Shown: piece after piece, positions 46,025 to 57,975 of the stretch
Position numbering within the stretch: the stretch's first letter is position 1
Layout: each line of letters opens with the position of its first letter
The notes under the pieces: model-generated
Databases searched by the model: none
What the model was told of the DNA's origin: nothing
What the model saw: the letters and a program-made list of their open reading frames with translations, nothing else
Position numbers and translations under genes: made by a program
Assembly (NCBI GenBank): GCA_009809945.1
Contig: WTPW01001120.1
Coordinates: 138,627 to 202,626 of the forward strand
DNA length: 64,000 nt
Source: Gigaspora margarita
Lineage: Eukaryota; Glomeromycota; Glomeromycetes; Diversisporales; Gigasporaceae
Direction: 5' to 3'

Positions 46025-46164
46025 TGAGTAGTTACTTTCGAATAAAAAAATTCGCTGTATTGTTTTGTTGATTTCTATGAATAGGTCTATGTAACATGTG
46101 ATCATGCAATTTCGTAATCAAATCAATAGTCGATCAATATATAAGTTAACGCGACGTGCATTAA

Positions 46165-46465
46165 TTCGTCTCATCGTGTGCCCCTTCCTCACACACAACA
46201 GTCGTGACGTGAGCAGATCTTTTTGAGGATAGTACTTTGATCTCTTTGTTTGTTTCTTTTTTATTTTCGTGACAAGTCCAGTGACTCTGTAGTAATGTAT
46301 CGTCCCCTTCTGATCAACCCCTTCATCCTCTTCTTTCTTCTTTTTCTTTTCCTTTTGGGCATGGTGGGGGGATAGCTGGACACAATGTTGAGCAGAAAAT
46401 TCAAAGAACAAAGAGATCAATGCGGTTTGCAATAATGTCCTGCCTTGTGACTTCGTTCACAAGCG
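46165..46465. other. Insertion upstream of F-box copy 3 with inverted arms
   Basis: About 300 bp absent from segment copies 1 and 2. TTTGATCTCTTTGTTTG (about 46227-46243) and its complement CAAAGAACAAAGAGATCAAT (about 46401-46420) form inverted arms around a CT-rich core. A Lys-rich 104-codon minus-strand frame across it is a composition artefact. Confidence 0.5.
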
Positions 46466-47500
46466 AATCATGAAAAGCTCCTTCTTTGATGCTTCAACAT
46501 TTTTATTATAATTAAATATGTCAATAACGTAATATGAAAATTTTTTTATCGGTTCGCACTTGTGGCGCGTGATTACAGGACTACAGTATTTTGATTAATA
46601 ACCCAGCTATTTGATTAGATAATACATTAACAGGTAACACAGACCACCGGACTTACATCGATTCCCGATTCCTAATTGATGTAAGGACATCTAGTAACAT
46701 CATAGTGCTGAAATTTGAAATCTATATACCGGTATGAATATAATATATTAGCGCTGAAATTTTAAATTATATATATAATAGTGGCAAATTTTTAAAATTT
46801 ATACAATGATTTAATAAAGATTAAATTTTAAAGAGAGTGGGAATAAAAAAAAAAGAAAGAGACAAAAAATAATATATATGCATAAATAATAATTGTATAT
46901 ATATACAAGTGCTGAATTTTAGTAAAATATTTAATATAAAGGCTATAAAGGCTGAATTTTAATAACATAGAGTGCTGAATTTTTTAAATTTAATATAAAA
47001 TTAAATGTTTTAAACTAAAATAACTTTTTACTAAAAAGTTTATTTATAAAAACTCTCTATATCTACATTCTTTAGGTTTCAAAGAATATTATTATTGAAA
47101 GATTTTTTTTAAAAAAAATATTATCATTAAAAAGTTATTAAAATTTTAGTGCAAGCAATGATTTCGTGATGTGATTAGATGTCCTGCATTATATATATTT
47201 TCACAATTTAGTCAATAGCAACTACAGAAATATAGTACGCTTACAAATAGCCAGTTATATTGAATATAATATATCTATTACATAGTCTGGGGATTAAAAG
47301 GCTAATTTCAGCACTTAAAAATGATTTGTGTCTAGAAAAAAAACTTTTGATCAAACTTTTTTTTTTTTTTTTTTTTAAAGACATGTGAAATTTTACAACA
47401 AATGTGAAAGTAATAAAATAAACAAATCGAAAATTTAAAAATTTTATATTTTGCGTAAAAAATTAAAATTTCATAGCGACATAAGATAGTATTCTTATGA

Positions 47501-49140
47501 TTAATTTAAAGTAAAAAGTTTATATTACCATATTAAAATCTTATTGGCTAGGATAAAGGTTCCAAGGTGGTCAAAAGTACCTAAATTCTGTAACTTACAC
47601 AAAAATAATGAATCCAACATATGTTTAAAATTCTTGTTAGAACGAGATAAATAACCAAAATAATTAAAGTATTTAAATTCTCATTTTTACCATACGTACG
47701 TGATATATGATCAATAAGTCAAATTTATAGAATAAATAAATTTTCAAAAGTGATTACACAATTACTATAATACATAATCAAAATTTTCTTTTATTTTTTG
47801 TAGCTTAAATTATAGTCGCATTTTTGCAATACTTGGTTAAATTATCGACGTACACAATTCAGCAAGATATTGTATGTAGACTAAATTGAAAATGAAATAG
47901 CAAGTTTAAAATTTACAGTATACAGATTAAAATGAACCTATGACTTTAAACTTTACAGGTGATTCATAAATTCTGGGACATCTAAAAATTTGCTCATTTC
48001 CTAAAATCTTTACGAACTCGTTCTAATAATCCCCAAAAATTTCCGGAAACTACTTCACTGTCTTTATAAATTTGATACAGTATTTTCCGAAAAATTAAGT
48101 AATTCTCCAAAAGAGATTGAAGAAATTTCATGAAACGAATAAATTTTTAGATTCTCGGAATGTTTGACTAATCAGAAGGAAGTTAACCGAAGTTAACCTA
48201 TCTGCTATGTAGCATTTCCTATTTTTTATCAGAACGAACTTCCATAATGGTGTCCTAGTAATTTTATAAGGTTTAAATTCGATATAAAGCGTCATCAGTA
48301 CAGTTTTTATAACCCGTAAGATAATTTATACAACTATTCGGATTCATTTTCGTTGCAGAAAATTGACAAAATCCTACCCCTTTACATATATTTAATCTAA
48401 TGCTTATATATATATATTTTTATGTTAGCAAAGTTCTATTTAAGTTTAATTTTCGTTGATATGATAGCCGGAAATAATTAATTTACATATTTATTTCATG
48501 AAGCCACAGCAGTATATGGATTTGAAACTCAAATTGATAGAACGAAAAAGTTAAGGGGTAGTTAAAAACGTAAAGCATTCTGCAAAAAAAAAAACATGAA
48601 GAGGCTATCAAGATAAAATAAAATAACCAACCGGATTTACTATTAGTAATATCATGGCTTGGTCAAATGTTATTCAATTTGTCATTTTACTATCATCTCT
48701 CCATAATATGGAACATCCGATTATTTTTCTCAAAATGATCGAAAAACTTATTTCTGATATAATGCCTTATTTGGAAAAGACGGATTGCTATATGAATTAT
48801 ATGAATCTTTTCATTATATGTAGAATATTCAACGTAACGAATTCCCATTTTATTATATTTCAATTGAATTAAATATTTATAATAAATTTAATATTTCAAA
48901 GATTACCCTAGCTCAATGTTGTCACCTGAGTTAATACAATCCATTGAAAGTGAAATAATTTTGTTCAAGATGTTCACATTGTTTTTATGAAATAAATAAT
49001 ATATATGTGAACAAATATTAATTTATTTAATTTAAACGAAATAAAGATTTAAAAACATTTAATAATCAAGATTTTTGGTGAATATTCTTGTAAATTGATT
49101 AAGGAACAATCGCAACTAAAGTAGCAAAAATTTTATGAAA
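47501..49140. other. Intergenic stretch
   Basis: Less repetitive, no homology with the other segment copies. A 72-codon frame at 48654-48872 has no recognisable features. Nothing else supported. Confidence 0.4.
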
Positions 49141-49159
49141 AATTAATATTACTTTAATA

Positions 49160-49262
49160 TAATATTAAAATGCCGAAAGTTACCAACCAAATAAAAATTA
49201 TACGAAGAATTGATATTATTAAAATGCCGAAAGTTACCAACAAAATAAAAATTATATATAAT
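49160..49262. repeat. Tandem duplication of about 53 bp
   Basis: AAAATGCCGAAAGTTACCAA followed by CMAAATAAAAATTATA occurs twice (49166 and 49219), just 3' of the secreted-protein gene. Confidence 0.75.
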
Positions 49263-49291
49263 AGTTATGAATAGTAAAATATTTTTGTTAT

Positions 49292-49795
49292 CTATTGTGA
49301 TTTATCTAAACACATATATGAATGACCTCCAGAATTGATTATTTTATAATCGTTTTCTTTTTGGAGAACAAGAAAATGATTGGACTCTAACTTACTCATA
49401 CTTATGTAATAAAGGCCAGGAGATACGTTTACAGCCCACGTAAAATATTTAGCGTGAGTATTAAGAAACATTATGTAACCAATATTTGAATGGTTTTTAG
49501 GGTTATCAACAGATACCCAAGTAACGTAAGAATCTCCATTGTCAGTTTTGTCGGCTGGAGGTTGATGCACCAAATCCCAAGTTATGTTTAGGATTTGACC
49601 TCTTACAATTTTGTTTTGACAACGTATATTGTAAACCTCTGTGAAAAATAATACATTAGTTAATCTTTAGAGTATTGTCTTTATAACCTCTTTTAAATTT
49701 TTATTAATATAGAAACAAATATTTATTAACTTACGAGCAAAAGTAGACCCAATGATGAAGAATAAGAATATAGTAAATCTGAAAAGACGAATCAT
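49292..49795 (-). CDS. Small secreted protein, possible Kre9/Knh1-like domain
   Basis: Two exons: 49795-49735 and 49638-49292, joined across a 96-bp GT-AG intron (GTAAGT donor, TTTTTCACAG acceptor), giving 135 aa. Exon 1 encodes a classic signal peptide, MIRLFRFTIFLFFIIGSTFA, with cleavage expected near residue 20. The mature part is beta-strand-like: VRGQILNITWDL, then YVTWVSVDNPKNHSNIGYIM, then YFTWAVNVSPGLYYISMSK. The order G-x-x-x-x-ITW ... G-x-YxxxV ... SPGLYYIxM resembles the Ser/Thr-rich Kre9/Knh1 N-terminal domain of fungal cell-surface proteins, but it lacks a long Ser/Thr tail and GPI signal. It could be a cell-wall or apoplastic protein, even an effector-like one; this is inference. 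TATA-like TTTTTATAAA lies about 62-70 bp upstream on the minus strand. Confidence 0.7.
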
Positions 49796-49852
49796 CTTTA
49801 TTAAATGAATGATATGAGTATGTAGGCTTAATAAAAAGAGTGAGAGTATGAA

Positions 49853-49868
49853 AATTTATAAAAAGAAC
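49853..49868 (-). promoter_or_regulatory. TATA-like box of the small secreted-protein gene
   Basis: CTTTTTATAAATTTTC on the minus strand, about 60-70 bp upstream of the start at 49795. Position-based inference. Confidence 0.45.
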
Positions 49869-49869
49869 G

Positions 49870-50760
49870 ATGGTAGGTTATTTATATTATCAACGACGTT
49901 CAACATCAGGCCCTTCTTGATGTATATTTTGAAGTTTGTACGAAATTAGTTGCTATATCTTAATAATCCAGTCAAGTAATGGCTATTGTAAAAATTCCAT
50001 ATTAGTAAATTATTATCAATACACCTATGTTTACTATATAAGTACGTATGTTTACATAAATATAATGCGTAAAATGGTGTTTACTCGTTTCATCAACAAT
50101 TATCGAACAAAGATTCAAAATCAAAAATTCAAACTAACTTATTGGTGCCTATACTATAATTGAATGGGATACGATTGGCTGAAACAAGTATTCAACGGAT
50201 TGCTTTATCTTTTAATTAAGTGATTTTACTGATATTTCAATGACCTAACTCATCCTCTTATTATACTTAAATGTAATTGATATTATCCAAATATTAGCAT
50301 TCTAAATTGTCCACAAATTGAGGACTACAAAGTGTTTCTTTAAACTTGTTTCAGACATAATTAAATTAGTATTACAGATTTACCCTTCTACAATATTTCT
50401 TTTAATGAATATCCACAATTCCTTTTTGTAAATGTCTTTTGTCAAAAAAAAAAATTTTATATTATACGTACTTTAGAATTACTAAAATTGTTGAAAATAA
50501 ATTCTACAATTCTGTACTTGTGCACCTATGGAAATTTCGTTAATTCTATAAATTCATTGTAGAATTACTAAAATTATTAATGATTATCAATTCAATAATT
50601 GTGGAATTGCCGAACGATTGTAAAATTATTGCACACACATATTTAGAAATAATTCCCCTGTACACGTATAACTTGTGCTACGCAGATTTCATCACTAATC
50701 TGTTCGGTTATATAACAATCTTTAAAACATTCTTTCTATTCACATTAATAATAAAAACCA
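49870..50760. other. Intergenic stretch
   Basis: AT-rich. It contains TAGAATTACTAAAATTATTA-type words near 50470-50590, similar to the 3.1-3.6 kb region. No gene supported. Confidence 0.4.
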
Positions 50761-50764
50761 ATTA

Positions 50765-51940
50765 ATGGAATCAAAAGGTGATAGGCCCGAATTAATGGAA
50801 AATATTCTTAACAACTTAAATAATACATTTTATTCTTTATATTCATACGCACTTGTGAATCAACATTAGTGAAAAATATCAATTTTTACCTTTTGGCAAG
50901 ATCCATTTTCATTCGATTAAAATCTGTTATTTATTTTGAATAATTTTGTCTCTTAGTGAAGATAAAAAAATTTATTTTAAAAAAAATTGGGATAAATACG
51001 GAATTTACCAAAACTTTATTTTAATTATTAAGATTTCTAAAGTTCTCGATTCATCCCATCTGGAGAGTAAAATTAAAAATAAATTAATACCATTAGGATG
51101 AAATGAACAATTTTTATCACAAATCCAATATTTAACTTTGGGTATAATATCAAAATTCGACACCAAAAAAGCTATTACTTTGTTAAATTTTATAGCAAAA
51201 AGTACTAGGCAAACTAGTGTTTTGATACTTTACGAATTTTATTCTAATTATGATCAATAGGTATTTCACACACTTATATGCATTTTTAAATCACATAAAA
51301 AAACTGACAATTCAACCTAGTTGGTTAGAGATGAATTTCCTAAAGAATTTCTCAATGTAATTTTTTGGCTTTTAGAGATACAAAAAAACAATCATTACAA
51401 GAAATTATAATAGAAGTGTGTGATTGTAATCAGAATTAGAGGTGCTAATGAATTGTGAAAATTTAGTAATTATTCGTATTAAGGTTTGGCTTTTTTTTTC
51501 GAATATGAGTGATTGTTGAAAATAGTAGATTATAAAATCAATATTTTAGAAATAATTGGATTATTTTGGAAAACTAAAACTTGAATCTGTAGGTGCAGAA
51601 ATTTATAATGAATTATTCTAATTAGAAAAACTTCCGCCAAAATATCACATACAGTATCTTCAATTTTTTACGTTAAAGCATTTGTAATGGATGTGTATTA
51701 ATGGCATCATACCAGAAGAACAAGTTATACTATTTGCAAAAATATTGTGATTTATAGGTTCTAATATTAATTTAGATACTGGTAATTTGCTTAGTAATTG
51801 CTGTCCACCCTTAAAAAAATTGCTAATTGATAGCCGTGATGATGAGAAACATAATTACGTGTGTGTAACCAAATTTTCAGGCTCGAATGACAATATTACA
51901 TTTGTGCCGTGTGAATGCATTGTTGTTAATTGTAAATTTT
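50765..51940 (+). pseudogene. F-box/LRR pseudogene, plus strand
   Basis: It starts MESKGDRPELMENILNNLNN and continues SLYSYALVNQH, clearly the F-box of the family seen at 16857 and 30748, then codons 35-36 are TAG and TGA in place of the expected Trp-Cys. KISIFTFWQDPFSFD follows before further stops. Degenerate LRR sequence leads to a recognisable C-terminus, SNCCPPLKKLLIDSRDDEKH and NITFVPCECIVVN (about 51788-51936), matching the family ending. It is strongly diverged from the three segment copies and on the opposite strand, so it is an older, independent family member. Confidence 0.82.
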
Positions 51941-52149
51941 ATAAATTCTTTTTTCAATTAATTTTTAGATATGATAACATTTGTAATATGAAATGTTTCC
52001 TGAAAGATTATATGCTTCTTGCCTGAATTTAAATCTTTGCCACTTTTGCTTTTTTATTGGACGAGAAAAAAATTTAACCTTTATGACAAATTAAAGAATA
52101 GAAACGAAATTACGCCTCCCGGTGTCCTTTCATAGAAAGGGTTTAAAAA

Positions 52150-52169
52150 AAAAAAAAAAAAAAAATAGA
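52150..52169. repeat. Poly-A tract
   Basis: A run of about 18 A at 52147-52165, with nothing else distinctive around it. Confidence 0.6.
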
Positions 52170-52604
52170 ATAGAAACTTTTATTTGCTACAAAAGCACTT
52201 AGCTTAAAGCGTAAGTGCAACGATTATTAACAATAAAAAATAAAAAGAAAGAAATAACTCTTGTGCGATCTTTTTGGTAACTTTATCAATTAGTCAATCA
52301 GAGCAAGCTCTATAAAAAAAGTAGATGCTCGACGTTTCAGTTTTCTACTTACAACATAAATATGATTTAGTCGGCGTTGAGCTATTTATTCTTGAGTTAA
52401 TTCTCCGTGGCAAAACAATGGTTATTCGCTGGAATATTTAGAAAAAGTTACATAGTACCACTATTGATGATCTATTATTTGAAAAATCAAATCTGTACTT
52501 ATTTATGCTAATAAGTAACTTTCAAAACAATAGAAAACTGATGGTTATTGGCTAGTTTTATCCTTCGGACTTTAAATGGTTCCCATTTTCCTAGTGATAA
52601 AGAA

Positions 52605-52726
52605 AGATGGTCTATGACCATCTTTTTTTTTGATCGCGATAATAAACTCGCTTGACCGAATAAATTATTTTTCCACTAATTAAAAATTGTGCTCCGATCT
52701 ATTAATTTAGGTGCTTGAGAGTACCC
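52605..52726. mobile_element. Truncated PIF/Harbinger MITE, right end
   Basis: Matches the right 120 bp of 19253-19828: AAAGATGGTCTATGACCATC, CTTGACCGAATAAATTATTT, ACTAATTAAAAATTGTGCTC, ending GAGAGTACCC followed by TTA. The left end is missing. The first part can form a short GATGGTC hairpin. Confidence 0.8.
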
Positions 52727-52876
52727 TTAATCAACTTTTTGTCACGCATTCCAAAATTGCAATTAATCTATTATTAAAAAAATAAAATAAAATAAAATAA
52801 AAGGAAGAAATTGATATTTATAATTTAGAACTGACGACGAATCTCTACAGGTAGAACAATAAACATTTTAGATACG

Positions 52877-53106
52877 TATTCTTTTCAAATATCTTTTGTG
52901 TGATATGCAACCTTTTTAAATATCTTCTAAAAGAATTTTATCAAAACGTGCAAACCGATAAAACAATAATTTAGAGTAGGGTTAATGTCAAGGTTGGGCT
53001 AGGATAGAAGATTAGCAAAAACTGTCTCGACCTTAAAATTCCACAAACAATATTTTTCGTAAGAGCACGAAAGGTAGCTTCATAAACAAAATTAAGAGCT
53101 ACTAGC

Positions 53107-53147
<41 letters not shown>

Positions 53148-53280
53148 GTTTCAATTTTCTTCGATTTCACGTTACACTTCATTTTATTTTTGTTTGGTTG
53201 ACAACCTATAGAAAATATTTGGAAAGTTGCATATCACACCAAAAATTTTTTAAACAATACTTGTAAAAAAGGTATATTTT
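52877..53280. mobile_element. Foldback element of about 400 bp containing poly-T
   Basis: TTTTGTGTGATATGCAACCT near 52888 pairs with the complement of the right end near 53225-53250 (TTTGGTGTGATATGCAACTT). The arms extend to about 50 bp. A run of 33 T at 53110-53143 lies inside. It ends about 600 bp from the GH30 gene's 3' end. No clear target duplication. Confidence 0.65.
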
Positions 53281-53875
53281 TCTACCCGAGCTCATGAGTT
53301 CTCGTAACTTCAAACTACGATATATCTCTTAATAGAAAATTCTCGTGGTTTCAAAATCTCATTCCCACGGGAAAGAAATCCCAATCACTTATTTTGTTTG
53401 TTCCCCAAAATTTGGGTGTCTCTCAACTATAGTATATATCTCGAAAAAAAAATTTTCACAGTAACGAAATCTCCTCAAATTCAGGAATATTCCATGTAAT
53501 AACTATATCATAAAAAATCATAATACGATAAAATCCTTTGCTAGCAAAACTGTTATAATGAAATAGTAATAGTATTGAAAAAAGATTTAAATTATATAGT
53601 TAAAATTAAATTATTTATAATCTTATAATGATTTATATAATAACTTTGTAACTATATGGATAGGAAATTTATAAGACTTTTTTTGTAATATAGATAAATT
53701 AATAATACAAAATAATAATTAGAATTAAATATTATAAATTATTGTAGCAATTTTGTAACAATTATGTAACAATTATGTATTCATTTTGTAACTATTATTA
53801 ATAATTCAATTATAAAAATAAAGGTTTCTGCAAAGTTATTATAGTATTGGTATAATGCAATAATTCTACTATTAA

Positions 53876-56420
53876 TTATAAATTTAATGTGGCGTCAAAA
53901 ACCCATGTAGTAATAGAATCAGATGGATGTAAATATACCAGACTTCCATTATTGATGGATGGTATTCTTGATAGTGGAGTAAACGTCTCATTGTTGTTAG
54001 ATGTACGGAAAGCAGTAATATTACTTATATTGAACATATTAACATTAAAGTTCCAAAGTTGAGCAACACCCTTATTTGTACAAACAATAACAAGTTTTTG
54101 GTCTTTGGCACTGTATGCTGCAAGTGTGTCATTGTCGTTAGAAGAAATGATTTGATATCCTAAATAAATTTTTAATATGACAGGTCAGTAAAAAATTTAC
54201 AAGTGCATTAAAAAGCATGTATACAAAATATACCTGGACGAATAAATTTGGTGTATTGTTTGTATGCATAAAAATCGAGCTGTATTTTTGGAGGATATAA
54301 TGAATTAGTATATGAAACACCAACCAAGCCCCATCCATTAAAGCCATTAGGATCCTATTGAACATAGTGATGCATGATTTTAAGTAGATATATGTTAATA
54401 CATTTAGAATAAATATAAGTAGCCTACATCTTGAATTGCTTGAAAATAAACCCATGCATTAGTCTTTCAAAAATAATAGTTAAAATAATAATGTTATTAA
54501 AATTCATTATATAAATAAGCAATTCTTAAACTACATATCATTTCACCTTCAAGTTTCTCATGTCATTCAGAATTTGTTCAGAGAGTGTAATACTTGCAGA
54601 CATATCTAATGTTGTAGTGAGTCCACTATTCAACAATTCGATAAAAAAAGAACTGAGCCTATTTCTAAAAATATTTATAAAAAAAAAATCAATACATACT
54701 ATTCGCTCATCCAAAGCTTTTTTCCATCTTTGTTTGTAATATTATGTAGCTCTGTTTTTTGACTACTTCTATAACCATGGACATTATATTGACTGACATA
54801 TGATTTAGCAGCACTGTCAATGCAATTTATTGTAGAAACTTCCTGATCAACTGCATATTCATCCGCAATTGAAATGGAAGTATCATTTAGACCTTTTGCT
54901 ATAAGATTATCTGCAACCTAAATAAAAAGATATATTTAATGAAGTTTTCTTTTTGTTAATTTTAGTAAGGCACTTCTTACTTTTTTAATAATTGTATTCA
55001 TTGTAGAACAGCTATAATGACACCCTTCCTGGTATCCTGTGTTAATGGATGATTTGTTATGAATATTACTAAAAAATCATCAATTATAAAAATTCAAATT
55101 ATACCTAATGCTTTCCACCATTTAGCTGAAGGTTCGTTAAATGGTGCTATAGTTCTAAAAATAATCCCTTGTTCTTTATACCAACTGACTACTTCAGTCA
55201 AGTATTTTGCAAATGCATCATAATATGAAGGATGTAGGTTATCTGAGATGCCATGAACACTTCCAGAAGAACAATTACTATAAAAAAGTATAATTCAAAA
55301 TAATTTATTAAAGAATCCATTTTTAGATAATTTAACAATTTTATCATCTTTTTTGGGAATTTACCTTTTAGTCATCCAGTATGGGGGACTAAAAAGTTTA
55401 GAAGTATTAGCAATGTCTATATTATTTATTCATTTATTTTTTTTTAAAAAAAAAATTATAGCCTCGCATACCTAGCAGAGTTTGCCTCAAAAATATTAGC
55501 ACCACGTTTCAGCGAAGCTATAGATATGTTGCATGTTATTGCATGTTAAAAACCTTGACAAATGGATGATTTTTGTTTTAGACGTATATACCAAATAAAG
55601 CCCATCTTTGATGCTCATCAGCACTCCAATTAAAATTACATGTAGAACATTGCCAATAACCCGGCACATTGCCTTCAGGTCTAATGTGGTGATGAGTTGG
55701 GTTATCTCCTCCTGGAATAACAAATCTAATAACATTTAATCCCAAACCCTATTTTTACGTTAAATTATAAATTGAAATTAATAAAAGATATATAATGCTT
55801 TAAGCTCTCTAAATAGAAATGAGAATCATTTGATAAAGGTTTCAAAATTAATCAAAATGTTGTGTTTCTTAAATAAGAGAATGAAACAGTGTTCATTGAT
55901 GTAATCTATACGTAACATTTTGTTAATATATTGAAAATAAAACTATTGACAAGTTGAATGATAAATTTATATGCGGTTACTTTTTAATTAATTAAATTTT
56001 GAAAATTTGATATCACCTATCAAATTCGTAAATTATGCATAAAGAATTCTGCATTTTAGTTGGTGAATTTTGTCAACAAATAAAAGTTTAAAAATGATTG
56101 AATAATATGCCAATATTATTAACAAGTGATTAATAAAGATGTCAATTTTTTATTAGAAGGATTAAAAAGTTATAAATTTTTAATACAAGAAAATAAATTA
56201 TAAGCACCTTTTCAGGATCAAATGCCAAATCTGCAACAAATTCTTTATAATAATTTGGAAATCCACCGATTACATTTGTCCACCAGGATAACATTGTTCC
56301 CCAACCTTCAAATAATTGCCAGCGATCATTTGGATCAATAAATACTGTCTTTTTCGCATTTGCAATAGATGAAAGAATACTAATGATTAAGAGTAATCGT
56401 ATGATAAAGTTTAATGCCAT
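53876..56420 (-). CDS. Secreted GH30 glycoside hydrolase, probable endo-beta-1,6-galactanase
   Basis: It probably hydrolyses beta-1,6-galactan side chains (plant arabinogalactan proteins) or a related beta-1,6-glycan outside the cell. Eleven exons join in phase: 56420-56208, 55748-55592, 55517-55472, 55388-55365, 55277-55105, 55036-54981, 54917-54700, 54652-54547, 54463-54428, 54354-54234 and 54159-53876, giving about 477 aa. Residues 1-22 are a signal peptide (MALNFIIRLLLIISILSSIA). Family landmarks: FEGWGTMLSWWTNVIGG, GLGLNVIRFVIPGG, KRGANIFEANS then SPPYWMTK, the acid/base Glu in APFNEPSAKWWKAL, the nucleophile Glu in LWMSEY, NAWVYFQAIQD, and a C-terminal beta domain ending at TAA. Exon 8 keeps frame only with the CAG acceptor at 54655-54653; two AG sites just upstream would create a stop. 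Intron 1 is long (459 bp) with a GTGCTT donor; the others are 47-87 bp. Recognition is by motif; substrate specificity is inferred. Confidence 0.85.
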
Positions 56421-57975
56421 TATTTAAACGTGATACTCGTTTAAAAAAGTGTAAATATTTTTTTTTGTAGGTAACCCGTATTTAAATTAACTTAAAATTT
56501 GTTAAGATTTTAGTTATCTTACAATCAGGATATTTTGGGTTTTTACAGTATATTCTACCCCCACTTGCGATATATATATAGAATTAGCGGAGTACATAAT
56601 GTGCCAGAAAATATATTTAATTATGGGGACTTTCATAGTAGAAGGATACGTGTCATTTCATAGAAAATCATTTCACAGACATCTTATTTATACTGTAGAT
56701 AATCAATTCATAGACAAGTTTATTTTAAAGACAATTAATCCACTGACAGTCCGTATAGGTGCAAAATAATGCGTTATTTTGGATACATCATGTGCGTTAT
56801 TTCGATGATTATTTTCCATAAATGCATATGATTTGGAAACGGATTACGCACTTATGGAATGTAATCTACTTATAATGTTACATTATAGAACAAATGCATG
56901 TGAAGTTGCGATGTGCGGTGTACTATGTAAACCAAAACCATATATGATATTTGCTAGAAAAATAGGTCCCTCCAATACAAAATGAAAATTTAATTGTATA
57001 TTAATCTATTATGTATGGACTTTATGTATTATAAATTTTATACCATATTATCTTAATACCAAAACGAATTATTTGATTCCGGATTTTTTTTAATATTAAG
57101 TCTAAAAATAGATCGGAAGTGAATTTGATTAACTTAAAATTCGTGTAACATTGTCTCGGAGGCTACATTTATATGATTCGGTTAACTTTGGTAGATCTAA
57201 CCGTGATTGCCCATGATAATTAACCAATCAAAATACATAATATTATTAATATTACAGTACTAGAAAACGAAAAAAAAAAAGATTCGCGTAAAGAGCTTAC
57301 GAACCAATAAATACACACAAAAGAATGATTACTTATATTTAGAGAATATATAGATACGCGTAAAGTGGGGAAATGATATTTATTACTAATAAACCCAAAC
57401 TCATTTAACAAGATCTACGTACAAGACATAAACTAAAACTATTAATATACGGTTGCAATCCTAAATGCACCGCAAGAAACGACCAAATTTAAATGTTAAG
57501 CCCGGTTCATCTATTGTTAAGTGCTTGTACCTTATTCAAATTAGACATTTAAAAATAAAAGTTTTTTAAATCTAACGTAATAAAATGGCTTTAGACGAAA
57601 TGTTTCCAGTTACCTTCACTCTACAATATGGTCCAATAAACGGTAAGCATGCTTTGTCTTCTAAGTAAAGTTATTGGGTTGCTGATTATTTCTGATTATT
57701 TTTGTACAGTGACATAAACGTCCTTTCGAAGTGAAAAATGGCTTTTGTAGTGATTTTTTTTTTATTAGTGAAATTTTGCGTTCCCAAATTGTACTTCAAC
57801 AATTGCGATTGTCTCCGTCCGATTTTGTAAATCGTTACACAATTGATTTAAAAACAATTTTATACAAGTATTGCACGCATGTGATATATTTATCATTAGT
57901 TGGAGACAATCATCTGACCAACAGTGCAAGATGTTAAACTTTTTTAAATGGTTATTTATTGAGAATATGCAGTGT
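56421..57975. other. Intergenic stretch upstream of the GH30 gene
   Basis: No gene supported. A possible isolated 5' exon starting MALDEMFPVTFTLQYGPING with a GTAAGC donor occurs at 57584-57644, but no continuation could be found. Overlapping short frames at 57731-58067 lie on opposite strands. Confidence 0.4.

Larger units (their letters stand above)
40767..47500. repeat. Duplicated F-box segment, copy 3
   Basis: Third direct copy, starting near TTTCACTGAGATGC (matching about 28755 in copy 2) and running through the broken F-box gene to about 47500, where its downstream part matches copy 1 (18720-21410) and keeps that copy's empty insertion sites. It contains two 9-bp-TSD insertions and a 532-bp tandem duplication. 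Confidence 0.85.

Noticed and set aside
46118-46432. 104-codon Lys-rich frame
   Set aside because: Lies over an insertion specific to segment copy 3 with inverted arms; low complexity.
48654-48872. 72-codon frame as a small gene
   Set aside because: No signal peptide, motif, splice structure or homologous frame in the window; AT-driven composition explains it.
57584-57644. Possible first exon MALDEMFPVTFTLQYGPING with GTAAGC donor
   Set aside because: No downstream exon continues the frame; the nearest acceptor (TTTTGTACAG at about 57710) leads to an immediate stop.
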